Shown here: positions 1 to 8,314 of the stretch, piece after piece | Layout: the number at the start of each line of letters is the position of its first letter | How positions within the stretch are numbered: the first letter of the stretch is position 1 | NCBI GenBank assembly: GCA_023664265.1 | Contig: JAMPFV010000001.1 | Coordinates: forward strand, 513,077 to 569,819 | DNA: 56,743 nucleotides | Source of the DNA: Roseburia sp. | Lineage (GTDB): Bacteria; Bacillota; Clostridia; Lachnospirales; Lachnospiraceae | Direction: 5' to 3' | Notes under the pieces: generated by a model | The model's input: the letters and a program-made list of their open reading frames with translations, nothing else | Database searches by the model: none | Told to the model about the DNA's origin: nothing | Program-made: the position numbers and the translations under genes

Positions 1-128
1 GATTCTGATCCATGGCTTAGCACTATTTTTTTACTTCAACTCCGAAAGACAGGTAATATAGTAGCATATGTATTTGAGTCTGTCAATCACTTTTTCCAAT
101 TTTTTTATAATTTTTGTAATCGTTCAGC

Positions 129-206
129 CATGCAGAAATGATGATGCAAACTGACCGTGGGAGCTTGCTCACTAAGGGCGCTTTGTATCATCATTTCTAT
201 AGGGCG
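129..206 (-). repeat. Dispersed hairpin repeat, copy A
   Basis: Two arms, AGAAATGATGATGCAAA (134-150) and its near-perfect complement (182-198, 16 of 17), enclose a 31-base loop that contains the small stem GAGC-TT-GCTC (161-170). The complement of this block aligns with 17961-18025: both share CGCCCTATA, GCCCTT.GTGAGCA, CCACGGTCA and ATCATTTCT in the same order. Copy B lacks about 12 bases of the outer arm. It could be a small non-autonomous element or a structured RNA relic. Confidence 0.7.
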
Positions 207-220
207 GATGCCCGACATGA

Positions 221-250
221 AATAATTTGCCGGCCAATTCGCAAATTATT
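221..250. repeat. Perfect 10-bp inverted repeat
   Basis: AATAATTTGC (221-230) and GCAAATTATT (241-250) are exact complements around a 10-base loop. There is no T-run, so it is not an obvious terminator. A third related word, GGCAAATTAT, follows at about 273. Confidence 0.6.
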
Positions 251-530
251 TGTTCGCAATGTATATTCCGGCAAATTATGAATAGCATGACGGAACGGTT
301 ATTGTTCATGGTTTTACTTCTTTACAACCAAAAAGCCACGCCTGAATCCGGAAAGAAGCCAAACTGCCTGTTCGGCAAAATTTTAAGCGCACTGACAGGC
401 GGAAAATCGCCGCCAATTCCGATTCCGCCACCCATTCCGGATTGCTTTTCTCACAAAATTTTGAAAATCCGCAGTAACGGCTCGCTTTGACTGCTCTCGA
501 TAAAACCGTTGTTTGAAATGTCGTAAAGCT

Positions 531-1133
531 TCAAGAATCGCGTCTCGTCCCTTTTACGCGGAATCTGAGATGCTCTTTCACTTTCACCAGATTCTGCGCC
601 ACGGGCCATGTCCCGTCAAGCATGATAACGGGGCAGACGAGCTTCGCCGCGCATTCCTCGACGGCGCTTGAATCGCGGTTTCGCACAACCTCCCGAAACG
701 CCGTCTGCTGCTCAAACATATCGCCGCCTGCGAGAACTCTTTCGCCAAACCGCTTTTCTTCCCTCGTCCGAATCCGCTCCAGGCGTTCCTCAAGCGGCGC
801 CTGAAGCCAAAAGGCGATATCAATGCGCGACAGGATTTCCCCGCTCCAATTCATCGTAACTCCGGCCGGAATAAACTCCGGATGCGCTTTTATATCCGCC
901 ATGATCGCTTCCTGCACTTCATCCTTTGTCCTAGGCACGGAGAAGGGTATCTTTCCCAAATGCTCTGTCTCGATTTCCCCGCCGTTTTCCAAAGCCCGTT
1001 TTCGGGAGGCCTTCTGCTCCGGAAAATAATAATCTTCCACATCCATCTCAAAATAGCCGGTTTCCTCTGCCAGTGCATGTGCAAGCGTTGACTTCCCGCT
1101 GCCATTCAGTCCGAAAACGGCAATTCCACCCAT
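531..1133 (-). CDS. P-loop kinase-like ATP-binding protein
   Basis: A 200-residue soluble protein with a Walker A loop GLNGSGKST at residues 8-16 right at the N-terminus, as in adenylate, shikimate and cytidylate kinase-like folds. The substrate cannot be read from the sequence. The ATG start is supported by GGAGG seven to eight bases upstream. It is the last gene of a close-packed minus-strand run (LysM protein, DUF5711 protein, CvpA-like protein, kinase) with gaps of 30-50 bases, so cotranscription is likely. A role in nucleotide or small-molecule phosphorylation is inference; the family is assigned only at fold level. Confidence 0.75.
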   Translation of the reverse strand: MGGIAVFGLNGSGKSTLAHALAEETGYFEMDVEDYYFPEQKASRKRALENGGEIETEHLGKIPFSVPRTKDEVQEAIMADIKAHPEFIPAGVTMNWSGEILSRIDIAFWLQAPLEERLERIRTREEKRFGERVLAGGDMFEQQTAFREVVRNRDSSAVEECAAKLVCPVIMLDGTWPVAQNLVKVKEHLRFRVKGTRRDS

Positions 1134-1175
1134 TCAAACACCTCCGATTTCGTATGCAGGCTCTCGGACGGTTTT

Positions 1176-1649
1176 CTACTTGAGCAGCGCCACAATATAA
1201 TTGGAGTAATACAGCAGTCTCAGGAACCGGTTCTCCGCCACCTGCTCATTAATCCAAGCGCTCAAATGCAGCAGGTCAAAACTTCCTATCAGCAGAAACA
1301 GAAGCCAAAGCACAACCACCGCCTCCGCAAAGCCGATTGCCGCGCCAATCAGCTTATCGACCAGCCGTCCCGCGGGAAGCGCCCGCACCAGCTTCAGCGA
1401 ATCGACCAGAAGCTTTATCACCTTATGTATGATTCTGATCGCCACCAGAAGTATCAGCGCCATCAGTACGCTGAGGAAACTGCCCTGTATAAAATTGCCG
1501 ACGCCCTTGGCAATGATAACCACCACCAATATCCCCAGAATGCAGGAGACGATTCGCACAACGCTCTCCAAAAATCCGCGGCGGCAGCCGAGTATCGTGC
1601 CTGTTCCCAATATTATTATTACCACTATAAAAAGCAAATTAATCTCCAA
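1176..1649 (-). CDS. CvpA family membrane protein
   Basis: A 157-residue protein with about four hydrophobic segments (near residues 5-25, 28-48, 57-75 and 107-125) separated by short basic loops. The early GCRRGF after the first helix is typical of the CvpA (colicin V production) family, whose general function is poorly known but linked to envelope homeostasis. The start is TTG at 1649: GGAGGAG lies nine bases upstream and no ATG fits. It sits 30 bases downstream of the DUF5711 gene and 42 upstream of the kinase gene, in an operon-like run. Confidence 0.75.
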   Translation of the reverse strand: MEINLLFIVVIIILGTGTILGCRRGFLESVVRIVSCILGILVVVIIAKGVGNFIQGSFLSVLMALILLVAIRIIHKVIKLLVDSLKLVRALPAGRLVDKLIGAAIGFAEAVVVLWLLFLLIGSFDLLHLSAWINEQVAENRFLRLLYYSNYIVALLK

Positions 1650-1679
1650 CCCGTGACTCCTCCGCTTAATGCGCGCGCA

Positions 1680-2936
1680 TTAATACAATGTTATCTGCTG
1701 TATCGTATTGTCCGTAACGATGGTATACTTTGAAATGCTTCCGGAGGGAAGCAGACACACAACACGCTCCTTGAAGCCGCCCTCATATTTTAAACGGCCG
1801 TCCCAATCATATATGAGCAGCTCGTTGTCGCTGCGAATCATAATGCCCGCCGTGTCAAAAAGAATGTCCGTATAATCAACGTCAAAATAAATCTCGCTTA
1901 CCTTTCTGGCGTTCGTGTCATATACATCCAACCGGTACGCATTCTCATCCGACTGGTTATGAAACACCAAACCGACATGCGTGTCACTGTACCATACGCT
2001 CTGTATCTCCTCTGATATGGTGATGTTCATTGTATTCTCCGGTATCTGTCTGCCTTGGTAAAACATCAGGCTGTTGTCCGCCACCGCAAATATCGTGTCA
2101 TTCCCCATAAAGTGAATCAGCGGAACCACCGCGTCAAAATAGCCGTATCCGCCGACCAGATTGTCGGTATAGTTTTGCCCCACCGCGGAAAAGTTATAAA
2201 AACCTACACCGGAATACACCTTACCGCTTTCAGCCTTCAGATAGGAAACGGCCATCTGCGTGCCGTCTCCGGAAATGTCTATCGCAATCGGGTAGCCGGA
2301 TTTGCTCATGGTGGTCTTAAAGTACACCAGCGGGGAGGTATCGGTGGTGCTGTACAGATAAATCGCCGTAACGTTGGAATCGTCCAGCACGGTCGCGACA
2401 ATACCTTTTTCCGATACGCAGAAATCGCGGATGGGCATGGCCGTGTCGATGGTTCCGAGAATCCCCTGCGTATCCGCCACATAGATGCTTCTGCCGTTAT
2501 AGTCCCCTACCGCGACCGTGCGGCCGCAGGTCCGGACCATGGGATTCTGCATCTCATAGGTCTGATTCCAAACCACCTTTCCCTTCGTATCCGTACAGCT
2601 CATGCCGTCCTTGCTATATGTAAACAACGAGCCGCTCAGATTCAGACACTTCGTCTCGCCGGCGCGTGTCCAATCATTCTGCTGCACCACCTCATAGTCC
2701 GAATATACCATGTTCTTCCAATTAAAATAAAGACACAGCGCCACAACGGCAATTATCGCCAATATCCCCAATACCGTATAGAGCTTAATCTGCCTGTGTC
2801 TTGCAAGCATACTGTTGAGAGACTTTCTGTCCCGGGACTGACTGTCCCTCTCATCCTCGTCATCATATGCGCTTTCCGTGCTTTTGCTCCCTTTCAGAAG
2901 GTACTGATTCCGATTAAAGTTTCTTATTTCCGCCAT
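1680..2936 (-). CDS. DUF5711-like single-pass membrane protein
   Basis: Roughly 418 residues: a charged cytoplasmic N-terminus, one transmembrane helix (about residues 51-72) and a large outer domain rich in short beta-type repeats that looks like a WD/PQQ-type propeller. It resembles the DUF5711 proteins common in Lachnospiraceae; that name is from memory and the function is unknown. Two in-frame ATGs exist (2942 and 2936). The second is preferred because GGGG lies seven bases before it. The neighbours are a LysM membrane protein upstream and CvpA downstream, which suggests a joint envelope or sporulation role (inference). Confidence 0.7.
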   Translation of the reverse strand: MAEIRNFNRNQYLLKGSKSTESAYDDEDERDSQSRDRKSLNSMLARHRQIKLYTVLGILAIIAVVALCLYFNWKNMVYSDYEVVQQNDWTRAGETKCLNLSGSLFTYSKDGMSCTDTKGKVVWNQTYEMQNPMVRTCGRTVAVGDYNGRSIYVADTQGILGTIDTAMPIRDFCVSEKGIVATVLDDSNVTAIYLYSTTDTSPLVYFKTTMSKSGYPIAIDISGDGTQMAVSYLKAESGKVYSGVGFYNFSAVGQNYTDNLVGGYGYFDAVVPLIHFMGNDTIFAVADNSLMFYQGRQIPENTMNITISEEIQSVWYSDTHVGLVFHNQSDENAYRLDVYDTNARKVSEIYFDVDYTDILFDTAGIMIRSDNELLIYDWDGRLKYEGGFKERVVCLLPSGSISKYTIVTDNTIQQITLY

Positions 2937-2984
2937 TACCATACCCCGATTTCAGTTCTGAATAGATACAGTATAACACTAAAT

Positions 2985-4247
2985 TTACGGAAGTAAAAGC
3001 CTTTGACCGCAAAGAATGTTATCGGGATTTTCAATTTTGTTCCATTCACAGATTTCATCGACCATGGAATAACTGCCATATACCGCATAGCTTATGCTTC
3101 TGAGGGTATCCCCCCGTTGCACGACATAATATTGCGGAATCGATGCTGTCCCCGGCTGCACGGCGGAAGTATCGACCGCTGCGGGTTCCTGCGCCGCGCT
3201 CTGCGTATTTGTGCTCTGTGCGCTCTGCCATGCGCTCTGTCCTATATCGGACTGCTCTATATCGGACTGACTTTGCAAGCCATCCTGTTCCAAGGGCTGT
3301 GCATTTTGCTCCGGATCAGACGGACCTTGCACCCCGTCCTGTTCTGAAGCCTGTGCACCTTGCCCCATATCAGGTTGGCCTTGTAGCTCATTCTGTTCCA
3401 GATTCTGCGCTCCATTCTGCACACTCTGCTCCGCCTCCGAAAGCCCCGGTGGATTATCTGCCGAACCATTCGATGTCGCCCCCGCATTCTGAAAATCATC
3501 GTCCGCAGATACCTGCGCGCTTGTCGGAACGGACTTGTCCTCCTTGTCGCTCCACTGCATTGTTTGTTCTATAAATGCCATACAATAATCAATAGTCGCC
3601 TGCATGTCCTGCATTTTGTGATAGTTATTGATGGAGATGATCCCATAGACCATGACACACATCACAAAGCCAAGGCACAGCACATTCATCACATTCCACA
3701 TGAAGCTGACCTTCGCCTCCTCGCGGTTATAGGCCTGCGCGATTCGCCCAAAGCGCACGGCCTCATCCTTCTCCGTCCTTGTCCGATATCCCTGATACGG
3801 CTCAGGCCGCTCCTCATTCGGATTCTTCACGGTGTTGTGCGCATTCCACTCTACCAGATAATTCTGCATCTCCTCATTCTGGTCATAATAGATATAGAAG
3901 TCATCCAGCGCAACGCTTGTATTCCCGAGCAGAAGTTCCAAGCGCAGCCCGCCGTCCTTGTTTCGCTCAGGCCGCGCCGTCCCCAGATAAGCACAGTCTG
4001 AAAAATATTTTTGCAGCTCCGCCTCCTCCTCGGAAAACGTCTTCTGCATTGCCCCCGACACGACAAGGATGCTCCGTCCGTTCTCCTCATAGCGTCTGCC
4101 CCAAAGCGTTATCTCGGTCTGCTGCGGAAGTAATTTCCTGATAAAGGTATGTACATAATCCTCGAGATATAAGATGTAGATGCCGCTGGGCGCCCCTACC
4201 GTGCGCGTGTTTATCGGAATTTGAGATGTGTTTGTTTGGTTTTCCAT
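2985..4247 (-). CDS. Membrane-anchored LysM domain protein
   Basis: A 420-residue protein. Residues 1-180 form a cytoplasmic domain of unknown family. A transmembrane helix spans about 184-206. A Gln/Ser/Asp-rich linker follows, with three 18-residue repeats at 279-332. A C-terminal LysM domain (373-420, core YYVVQRGDTLRSIS and a terminal ILCGQRLLLP) should bind peptidoglycan outside the membrane. It is the first gene of a four-gene minus-strand run. The promoter (4284-4317) carries an exact Spo0A box, so induction at sporulation onset is a reasonable guess. The N-terminal domain has no assigned function. Confidence 0.8.
   Translation of the reverse strand: MENQTNTSQIPINTRTVGAPSGIYILYLEDYVHTFIRKLLPQQTEITLWGRRYEENGRSILVVSGAMQKTFSEEEAELQKYFSDCAYLGTARPERNKDGGLRLELLLGNTSVALDDFYIYYDQNEEMQNYLVEWNAHNTVKNPNEERPEPYQGYRTRTEKDEAVRFGRIAQAYNREEAKVSFMWNVMNVLCLGFVMCVMVYGIISINNYHKMQDMQATIDYCMAFIEQTMQWSDKEDKSVPTSAQVSADDDFQNAGATSNGSADNPPGLSEAEQSVQNGAQNLEQNELQGQPDMGQGAQASEQDGVQGPSDPEQNAQPLEQDGLQSQSDIEQSDIGQSAWQSAQSTNTQSAAQEPAAVDTSAVQPGTASIPQYYVVQRGDTLRSISYAVYGSYSMVDEICEWNKIENPDNILCGQRLLLP
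3252..3413 (-). repeat. Three 54-bp coding repeats in LysM gene linker
   Basis: Residues 279-296, 297-314 and 315-332 are three successive 18-residue units with the pattern xAQxxEQxxxQxxxDxxQ. The linker is outside the membrane, so unit number can vary without changing frame. Confidence 0.75.
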
Positions 4248-4271
4248 TTTATCTTACCTTGCCTTCCCTGT

Positions 4272-4308
4272 ATATTCTTTCCCATCATAGCACGACGGGA
4301 AAGAATAT
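4272..4308. repeat. Perfect 12-bp inverted repeat over the LysM operon promoter
   Basis: ATATTCTTTCCC (4272-4283) and GGGAAAGAATAT (4297-4308) are exact complements around 13 bases that include the minus-strand -10 box. No T-run follows, so an operator is more likely than a terminator. Confidence 0.6.
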
Positions 4309-4317
4309 TTTGTCGAA
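4284..4317 (-). promoter_or_regulatory. Putative Spo0A-activated promoter of the LysM operon
   Basis: On the minus strand TCGACA (complement of 4311-4316) and TATGAT (complement of 4284-4289) are separated by exactly 21 bases. The plus strand at 4311-4317 reads TGTCGAA, the consensus Spo0A box. Spo0A-activated sigma-A promoters in Bacillus subtilis (spoIIG, spoIIE) are known for -35 and -10 boxes spaced 21-22 bases with a Spo0A box over the -35. The spoIIE promoter in this window (43807-43840) has the same 21-base spacing. Transcription would start about 30 bases before the LysM start codon. Confidence 0.55.
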
Positions 4318-4333
4318 ACGGGGAGGCGGGCAG

Positions 4334-6331
4334 CTAATTTTTTAATTTCACGGGACGGGATAAAAGAATATACCCCGAGGCCAGGCAGACCGCCGCGATA
4401 ACCGCCATAATACAGACTTGAGGGGCCGTAAACTGCTCCATTGTCAGGAACGGGAGCGCCCTTTCCACGGCCTGTGGATAGCACATCGCAATAACCGCCA
4501 GGAGATTGTTGACAAAGTGCGTCAGCATCGTCACGAAAATGCTTCCTCCTTTTTCGACAATCACCGCAAAGCATATCCCCAAAAGGGCGGTTGGTATCAG
4601 CTTTACAAGGCTCATGTGGAACAGTCCGAATATCAGGCCCGACAGAAGGACTGCCCACCCCGCGCTCCACTTGTCGCGCAGACTTCCAAATATCAGCCCC
4701 CGAAACATCAGCTCCTCGCCGATTGCGGGCATCAGTGCGACAACAAGCACCAGAAGAACAAACGGCTGTTGCATAATCACGTCAAAGGTCTCGTCAACAT
4801 TCTGCGCACTTTCGGGAAAGATTTTCGCAAGGACTGCGCTTGCGAGAATCACCACCACATAAGTCCCGATATAGAAGAGGAAGCCCCCGACGGCCGGAAC
4901 CGCTTTGGGACGGCGCAGATGAAACAGCGTCCTCCTGTCCGACTTCATATACCATGTCAACAGCAGCGGCACGGCGAGTATCAGCAGTTGGTTGACAACC
5001 GTTCCCGCGAACAGACTGCGCACGCCGACGATATTTCCGATATATATCATTCCGAGCAACACTACCGCAATGCTCATAAACAGGTCGCCTGTTGCAGGCA
5101 CGGTCCCCGCGTGTATCTCAGAGCGCTTCTGCAGCACGCGAAAGCTGTGGAAGCCGTCCGTAAACAAAATATCCTCACTGTCATACATCTTGGCGATAAT
5201 CCAGATTGCAACAATGCTGTAGCCCACATTTACCAGAATGGTAATCCCCGCAAGCGCCCAATTGACCTGCTGCGCAAGCACCTGCTTTATCAGCAGTGAC
5301 ACATTTACAAGCGGAATGAGCGACAGCTTATAATCCAGCATCACCGTCGGAACCATCCCGACCATGGACGCAAACATAATCACCAGCATAATCGGCGTCA
5401 TGTAATTGTTTGCCTCCTTCGTGCTCTTGGCGAAGATGCAGAAGCACATGCAGATTGCGGTTATCAGCATCGCGGTCGCAATCACGGCTGCCAGAAGCAT
5501 CGGAATATAGCTCAGAAATGTGCCTACAGGTATCTGCCCCATTTCCCCCGTATACTCAGCGGGGAGCCCGAACATCAGAAACAGGACGCTTCCACCCAGC
5601 GAAATCACCGATACAATGGCCGTCACGCAGGCAAAGAGCGAGATGGCGATATACTTGCTCATAATCATCTGGAAGTTTGTCACAGGCAGCGTGAGCAGCG
5701 TCTCCAGCGTGCCTCTCTCCTTCTCCCCCGTTGTGACATCCACCGCAGGGTAAAACGCTCCCAGCAGAATCATGGTAATCAGCAGCATACCGATCGCACC
5801 GCCGATATTCAGTCCCACGCTCTCCGAGACGCTCGCTGCGTCCGCGCTCTCATAGGTCACCGGATAGAGAAAGTCCTCCTCCAGTCCCTCCCGCTCCAGA
5901 TTGGCAAGCAGAAGCTTCTCCCGATAGAGGTCCGCCAATTCCTCCAGCACGCGCTCGGTATAGTCCGAGCCCTGACTGGCGGACGAGTAATCCACCTTCA
6001 CATGGATGCCGCTCTCGTCCTCGGAAAACCGGATTTGTGCGTCCGATTCCGCTGTTCCCGCCAGCTCCCACACAAGCTCAAAATCAAGTTCCTCCCGATT
6101 CTCCTCATAAATCTCCCGCATCAGGGAGACATACGCCTCGTCCTCTGCGCGGTAGGCCACGGTATGCACGTCCTCCATCTGCGACTGCATGATCATCGCC
6201 ATTCCCAGCGACATCCCAATCAGGATAATCGGATACAGCAGCATCGGCATCACTATCATAATGATCAGGGTCTTCTTGTCCCTGAGGATTTCCATAATTT
6301 CTTTTTTGGCCAAAATTCCTATCTTTCTCAT
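4334..6331 (-). CDS. ABC permease fused to a CPBP intramembrane protease
   Basis: A 665-residue polytopic membrane protein. The N-terminal half is an ABC-2/NatB-type permease: a first helix near 24-45, a long extracellular loop of about 120 residues, then a cluster of helices with GERERGT-like cytoplasmic sequence (GEKERGTLETLLTLP). The C-terminal part is a CPBP (CaaX/Abi-type) protease with EELMFRG (Glu539, Glu540, Arg544), FGLFH (His572) and a third-motif His605. The fusion is seen in other Clostridia. It is paired with the NatA-like ATPase encoded just upstream (6369-7151), so the two should form one exporter. Substrate unknown; peptide or toxin immunity is plausible. Confidence 0.85.
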   Translation of the reverse strand: MRKIGILAKKEIMEILRDKKTLIIMIVMPMLLYPIILIGMSLGMAMIMQSQMEDVHTVAYRAEDEAYVSLMREIYEENREELDFELVWELAGTAESDAQIRFSEDESGIHVKVDYSSASQGSDYTERVLEELADLYREKLLLANLEREGLEEDFLYPVTYESADAASVSESVGLNIGGAIGMLLITMILLGAFYPAVDVTTGEKERGTLETLLTLPVTNFQMIMSKYIAISLFACVTAIVSVISLGGSVLFLMFGLPAEYTGEMGQIPVGTFLSYIPMLLAAVIATAMLITAICMCFCIFAKSTKEANNYMTPIMLVIMFASMVGMVPTVMLDYKLSLIPLVNVSLLIKQVLAQQVNWALAGITILVNVGYSIVAIWIIAKMYDSEDILFTDGFHSFRVLQKRSEIHAGTVPATGDLFMSIAVVLLGMIYIGNIVGVRSLFAGTVVNQLLILAVPLLLTWYMKSDRRTLFHLRRPKAVPAVGGFLFYIGTYVVVILASAVLAKIFPESAQNVDETFDVIMQQPFVLLVLVVALMPAIGEELMFRGLIFGSLRDKWSAGWAVLLSGLIFGLFHMSLVKLIPTALLGICFAVIVEKGGSIFVTMLTHFVNNLLAVIAMCYPQAVERALPFLTMEQFTAPQVCIMAVIAAVCLASGYILLSRPVKLKN

Positions 6332-6368
6332 TTCCGTCTTCCTTTCTCCATCCTCTTATGCCATCGGG

Positions 6369-7151
6369 TCAGGCGTTCTTTTCCATCCCTGACACGCTGT
6401 CATAAATTGCATGAAAGGCTTCTCTCAGATTCCCGCTGCCCGTCTGCCCCATCAGCTCCGCAGGCGTCCCCTGCGCGGCGATACGCCCGTCGCATATCAT
6501 ATAAATGCGGTCACAGAGCGCCTCCGCCTCCTCCAGATAATGCGTGGAGTAGAGCACCGTCTTCCCCTGCTGCTTCTGCTCCTTCATAAAGCGGATAATC
6601 GCGTCCGCGCTCAGAATATCCAGTCCCAGCGTCGGCTCATCCAGAATGTAAAGCTGCGGCTGTGCCATCAGACAGCGCGCAATGGAGGCCCGCTGTGTCT
6701 GCCCCGTGGAGAGCTTTCCGATGTGGTTATCCGCAAAGGCGCCCATATTCAAAATATCAATAACTTCTCTGACACGATTGTCAGTTTCCTCCCGTGAAAG
6801 GTCGTAAAGCTGCCCCAGGAAATGCAGGTATTCCCGTATTGAGAATCTGGGATAGAGCTTGGTGTTCCCCGAAAGATACCCGATTGCCGCCTTTTTCGCC
6901 GTCAAATCGTTCAGCTCTTTTCCTGACGCATCTGTCATTTTGATTTCTCCCGAGGTGGGTGTCATCAACATTCCCAGCATCCGCAGCAGCGTTGTCTTTC
7001 CCGCGCCGTTTGGCCCGAGAATCCCGACAATCTCTCCGGTATGCGCCCTCAGGGAAACTCCCTCCACCGCATAAAACGCTTCCTTTACCGTCTTTCTTCC
7101 CTGTTTTACACTGCGCTCAAAGCGCTTTGATAAATTTGCCGCCTCTATCAT
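6369..7151 (-). CDS. NatA-like ABC transporter ATP-binding protein
   Basis: About 260 residues with Walker A GPNGAGKTT (46-54), the signature LSTGQTQRA (Gln-containing variant of LSGGQ) and Walker B LYILDEPTLGLD. It should drive the permease-protease fusion encoded 37 bases downstream. I place the start at the ATG at 7151 (MIEAANLSK), with GGAG seven bases before it; the longer open frame to 7172 has no ribosome site. The gene follows the DUF3169/Xre pair in the same direction and may be read from the Xre promoter. Confidence 0.85.
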   Translation of the reverse strand: MIEAANLSKRFERSVKQGRKTVKEAFYAVEGVSLRAHTGEIVGILGPNGAGKTTLLRMLGMLMTPTSGEIKMTDASGKELNDLTAKKAAIGYLSGNTKLYPRFSIREYLHFLGQLYDLSREETDNRVREVIDILNMGAFADNHIGKLSTGQTQRASIARCLMAQPQLYILDEPTLGLDILSADAIIRFMKEQKQQGKTVLYSTHYLEEAEALCDRIYMICDGRIAAQGTPAELMGQTGSGNLREAFHAIYDSVSGMEKNA

Positions 7152-7191
7152 TTTGTCTCCATTTCCGCGCACACTCTTTGCGCATGAACCT

Positions 7192-7995
7192 TTACCGTAT
7201 CTGTTTCGTGGCGCTCAGCCTGTAGCTGCTGATACAGTAGGTAAGCGTATCCGTAAGCCAGATAATCCCAATGATACATACCGGAAAAATCCCGCTTCCC
7301 CACAGGATGGTCCCAAGCAGGCAAAAGACGCTCAGAACCATGCAGGCTATCGTGACTGCCTGATGCGCGTTGTACGACGCTCTGTAGATAATCAGCTTCT
7401 CGGCTTCGTCGCAGCTCTCAAACCATTTTTTCTTAAAGCGCATATCGTACACGCTTCCCCGCTTCTCCGGATTGATCTCCTTCTCCAGATTCACCGCCCT
7501 GCGCTGTGCGGTCATCGAAAAGACAAGCGCCCCTATCCAGCCCGCGAAGAACCAGATTTCCTTCTTCCACAACATTCCTTCCTCAAGCGTCTTGATGTGC
7601 GCCTGTGCGCAAATCAGCGTGATTATCACGGTCAGCACCTGCTGTACGGACGCGATGCTCAATGCAAGGCCCAAGCGGCTCTCAATGCGGTTGATCACCG
7701 CTTCATCCTCCCCGTCCCAGCGCTCATAAAGCCTGCGGCTGCTCCTGTACAGGGGAAAATATGCCGCCATGGCAATAAGCGTCACGATCACATTCAGATA
7801 CCAACTGCTCTCGGCAACCACGCCTGCCGCCGCTTCTCCGAAACCTGCAAAACAGAAAAACCCTTCCAGCATCGTGAAGGTAAATCCCACAGCACCGCCG
7901 ACAAACGCGGAGACCGCCAGTATCACGAGAAAAAGTTTTTTCTTTCTCCTGTCCTCCGCTCTGATATCGTCCAATCCTTCATTCCGCATTTTCAC
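7192..7995 (-). CDS. DUF3169-like membrane protein
   Basis: A 267-residue protein with several hydrophobic helices in two groups (near 20-75 and 85-150, then 195-255). It matches the DUF3169 membrane proteins usually encoded beside a small Xre regulator, as here; function unknown. The GTG at 7995 is the best start because GGAGG lies six bases upstream; the ATG six bases later is too far. It overlaps the end of the Xre gene by 17 bases, implying translational coupling. The pair may sense an envelope signal that affects Xre binding (inference). Confidence 0.7.
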   Translation of the reverse strand: MKMRNEGLDDIRAEDRRKKKLFLVILAVSAFVGGAVGFTFTMLEGFFCFAGFGEAAAGVVAESSWYLNVIVTLIAMAAYFPLYRSSRRLYERWDGEDEAVINRIESRLGLALSIASVQQVLTVIITLICAQAHIKTLEEGMLWKKEIWFFAGWIGALVFSMTAQRRAVNLEKEINPEKRGSVYDMRFKKKWFESCDEAEKLIIYRASYNAHQAVTIACMVLSVFCLLGTILWGSGIFPVCIIGIIWLTDTLTYCISSYRLSATKQIR

Positions 7996-8203
7996 CGTTT
8001 ACCTCCTCCTCATAAGTAAAGATGTCCTCAACCTGCACGTCCAGTACCTTCGCAAGCTTTAGCGCAAGGGATACCGAGGGGGAATAGTCGCCCCGCTCAA
8101 TCTGGCTGATGGTCTGTCTGGAAACACCCACCAGCTTTCCCATCTCCTGCTGGTTTACGTTGAGGCGCGCCCGATACTCCTTTAAACGATTATATAATGG
8201 CAC
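7979..8203 (-). CDS. Xre-family helix-turn-helix regulator
   Basis: A 74-residue protein that is almost only a Cro/CI-type DNA-binding domain (residues 4-60: QQEMGKLVGVSRQTISQIERG). Small regulators of this type bind short palindromes as dimers and often repress their own promoter. The start is GTG (8201-8203), with GGAGG seven bases upstream. Its promoter carries three TGACAA-N6-TTGTCA palindromes. The downstream genes are the DUF3169 protein and then an ABC exporter, so it probably controls all four. Confidence 0.9.
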   Translation of the reverse strand: MPLYNRLKEYRARLNVNQQEMGKLVGVSRQTISQIERGDYSPSVSLALKLAKVLDVQVEDIFTYEEEVNGENAE

Positions 8204-8240
8204 CGCTGTTCCTCCGTTTCATTTGCATCGACTGACACAG

Positions 8241-8314
8241 TGACAATTTGGTTTGTCATTTTGACAACTTTCCTTGTCAATTTGTTATTATACAGATGAC
8301 AAGGAAAGTTGTCA
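8241..8314. promoter_or_regulatory. Three tandem TGACAA-N6-TTGTCA operators
   Basis: Exact 18-bp palindromes lie at 8241-8258, 8262-8279 and 8297-8314, each TGACAA, six variable bases, TTGTCA. Their centres are 21 and 35 bases apart. The third overlaps the -35 box and the second lies at the expected transcription start, so occupancy would block initiation. The second and third are also complements of each other over 19 bases. Confidence 0.85.

Larger units (their letters stand above)
1..530. other. Region without a convincing gene
   Basis: I see no supported coding region here. The only open stretch of note (227-490, plus) has no ribosome binding site, no recognisable protein and lies over inverted repeats. 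The stretch holds a dispersed repeat (129-206), a second perfect inverted repeat (221-250) and low-complexity sequence with repeated GGCAAATTAT-like words. It lies downstream of the minus-strand kinase gene, so it may be a decayed intergenic region. Confidence 0.6.

Noticed and set aside
227..490. 87-codon plus-strand open frame in the first 530 bases
   Set aside because: No ribosome site, proline-rich nonsense-like sequence, overlaps inverted repeats, no family resemblance.
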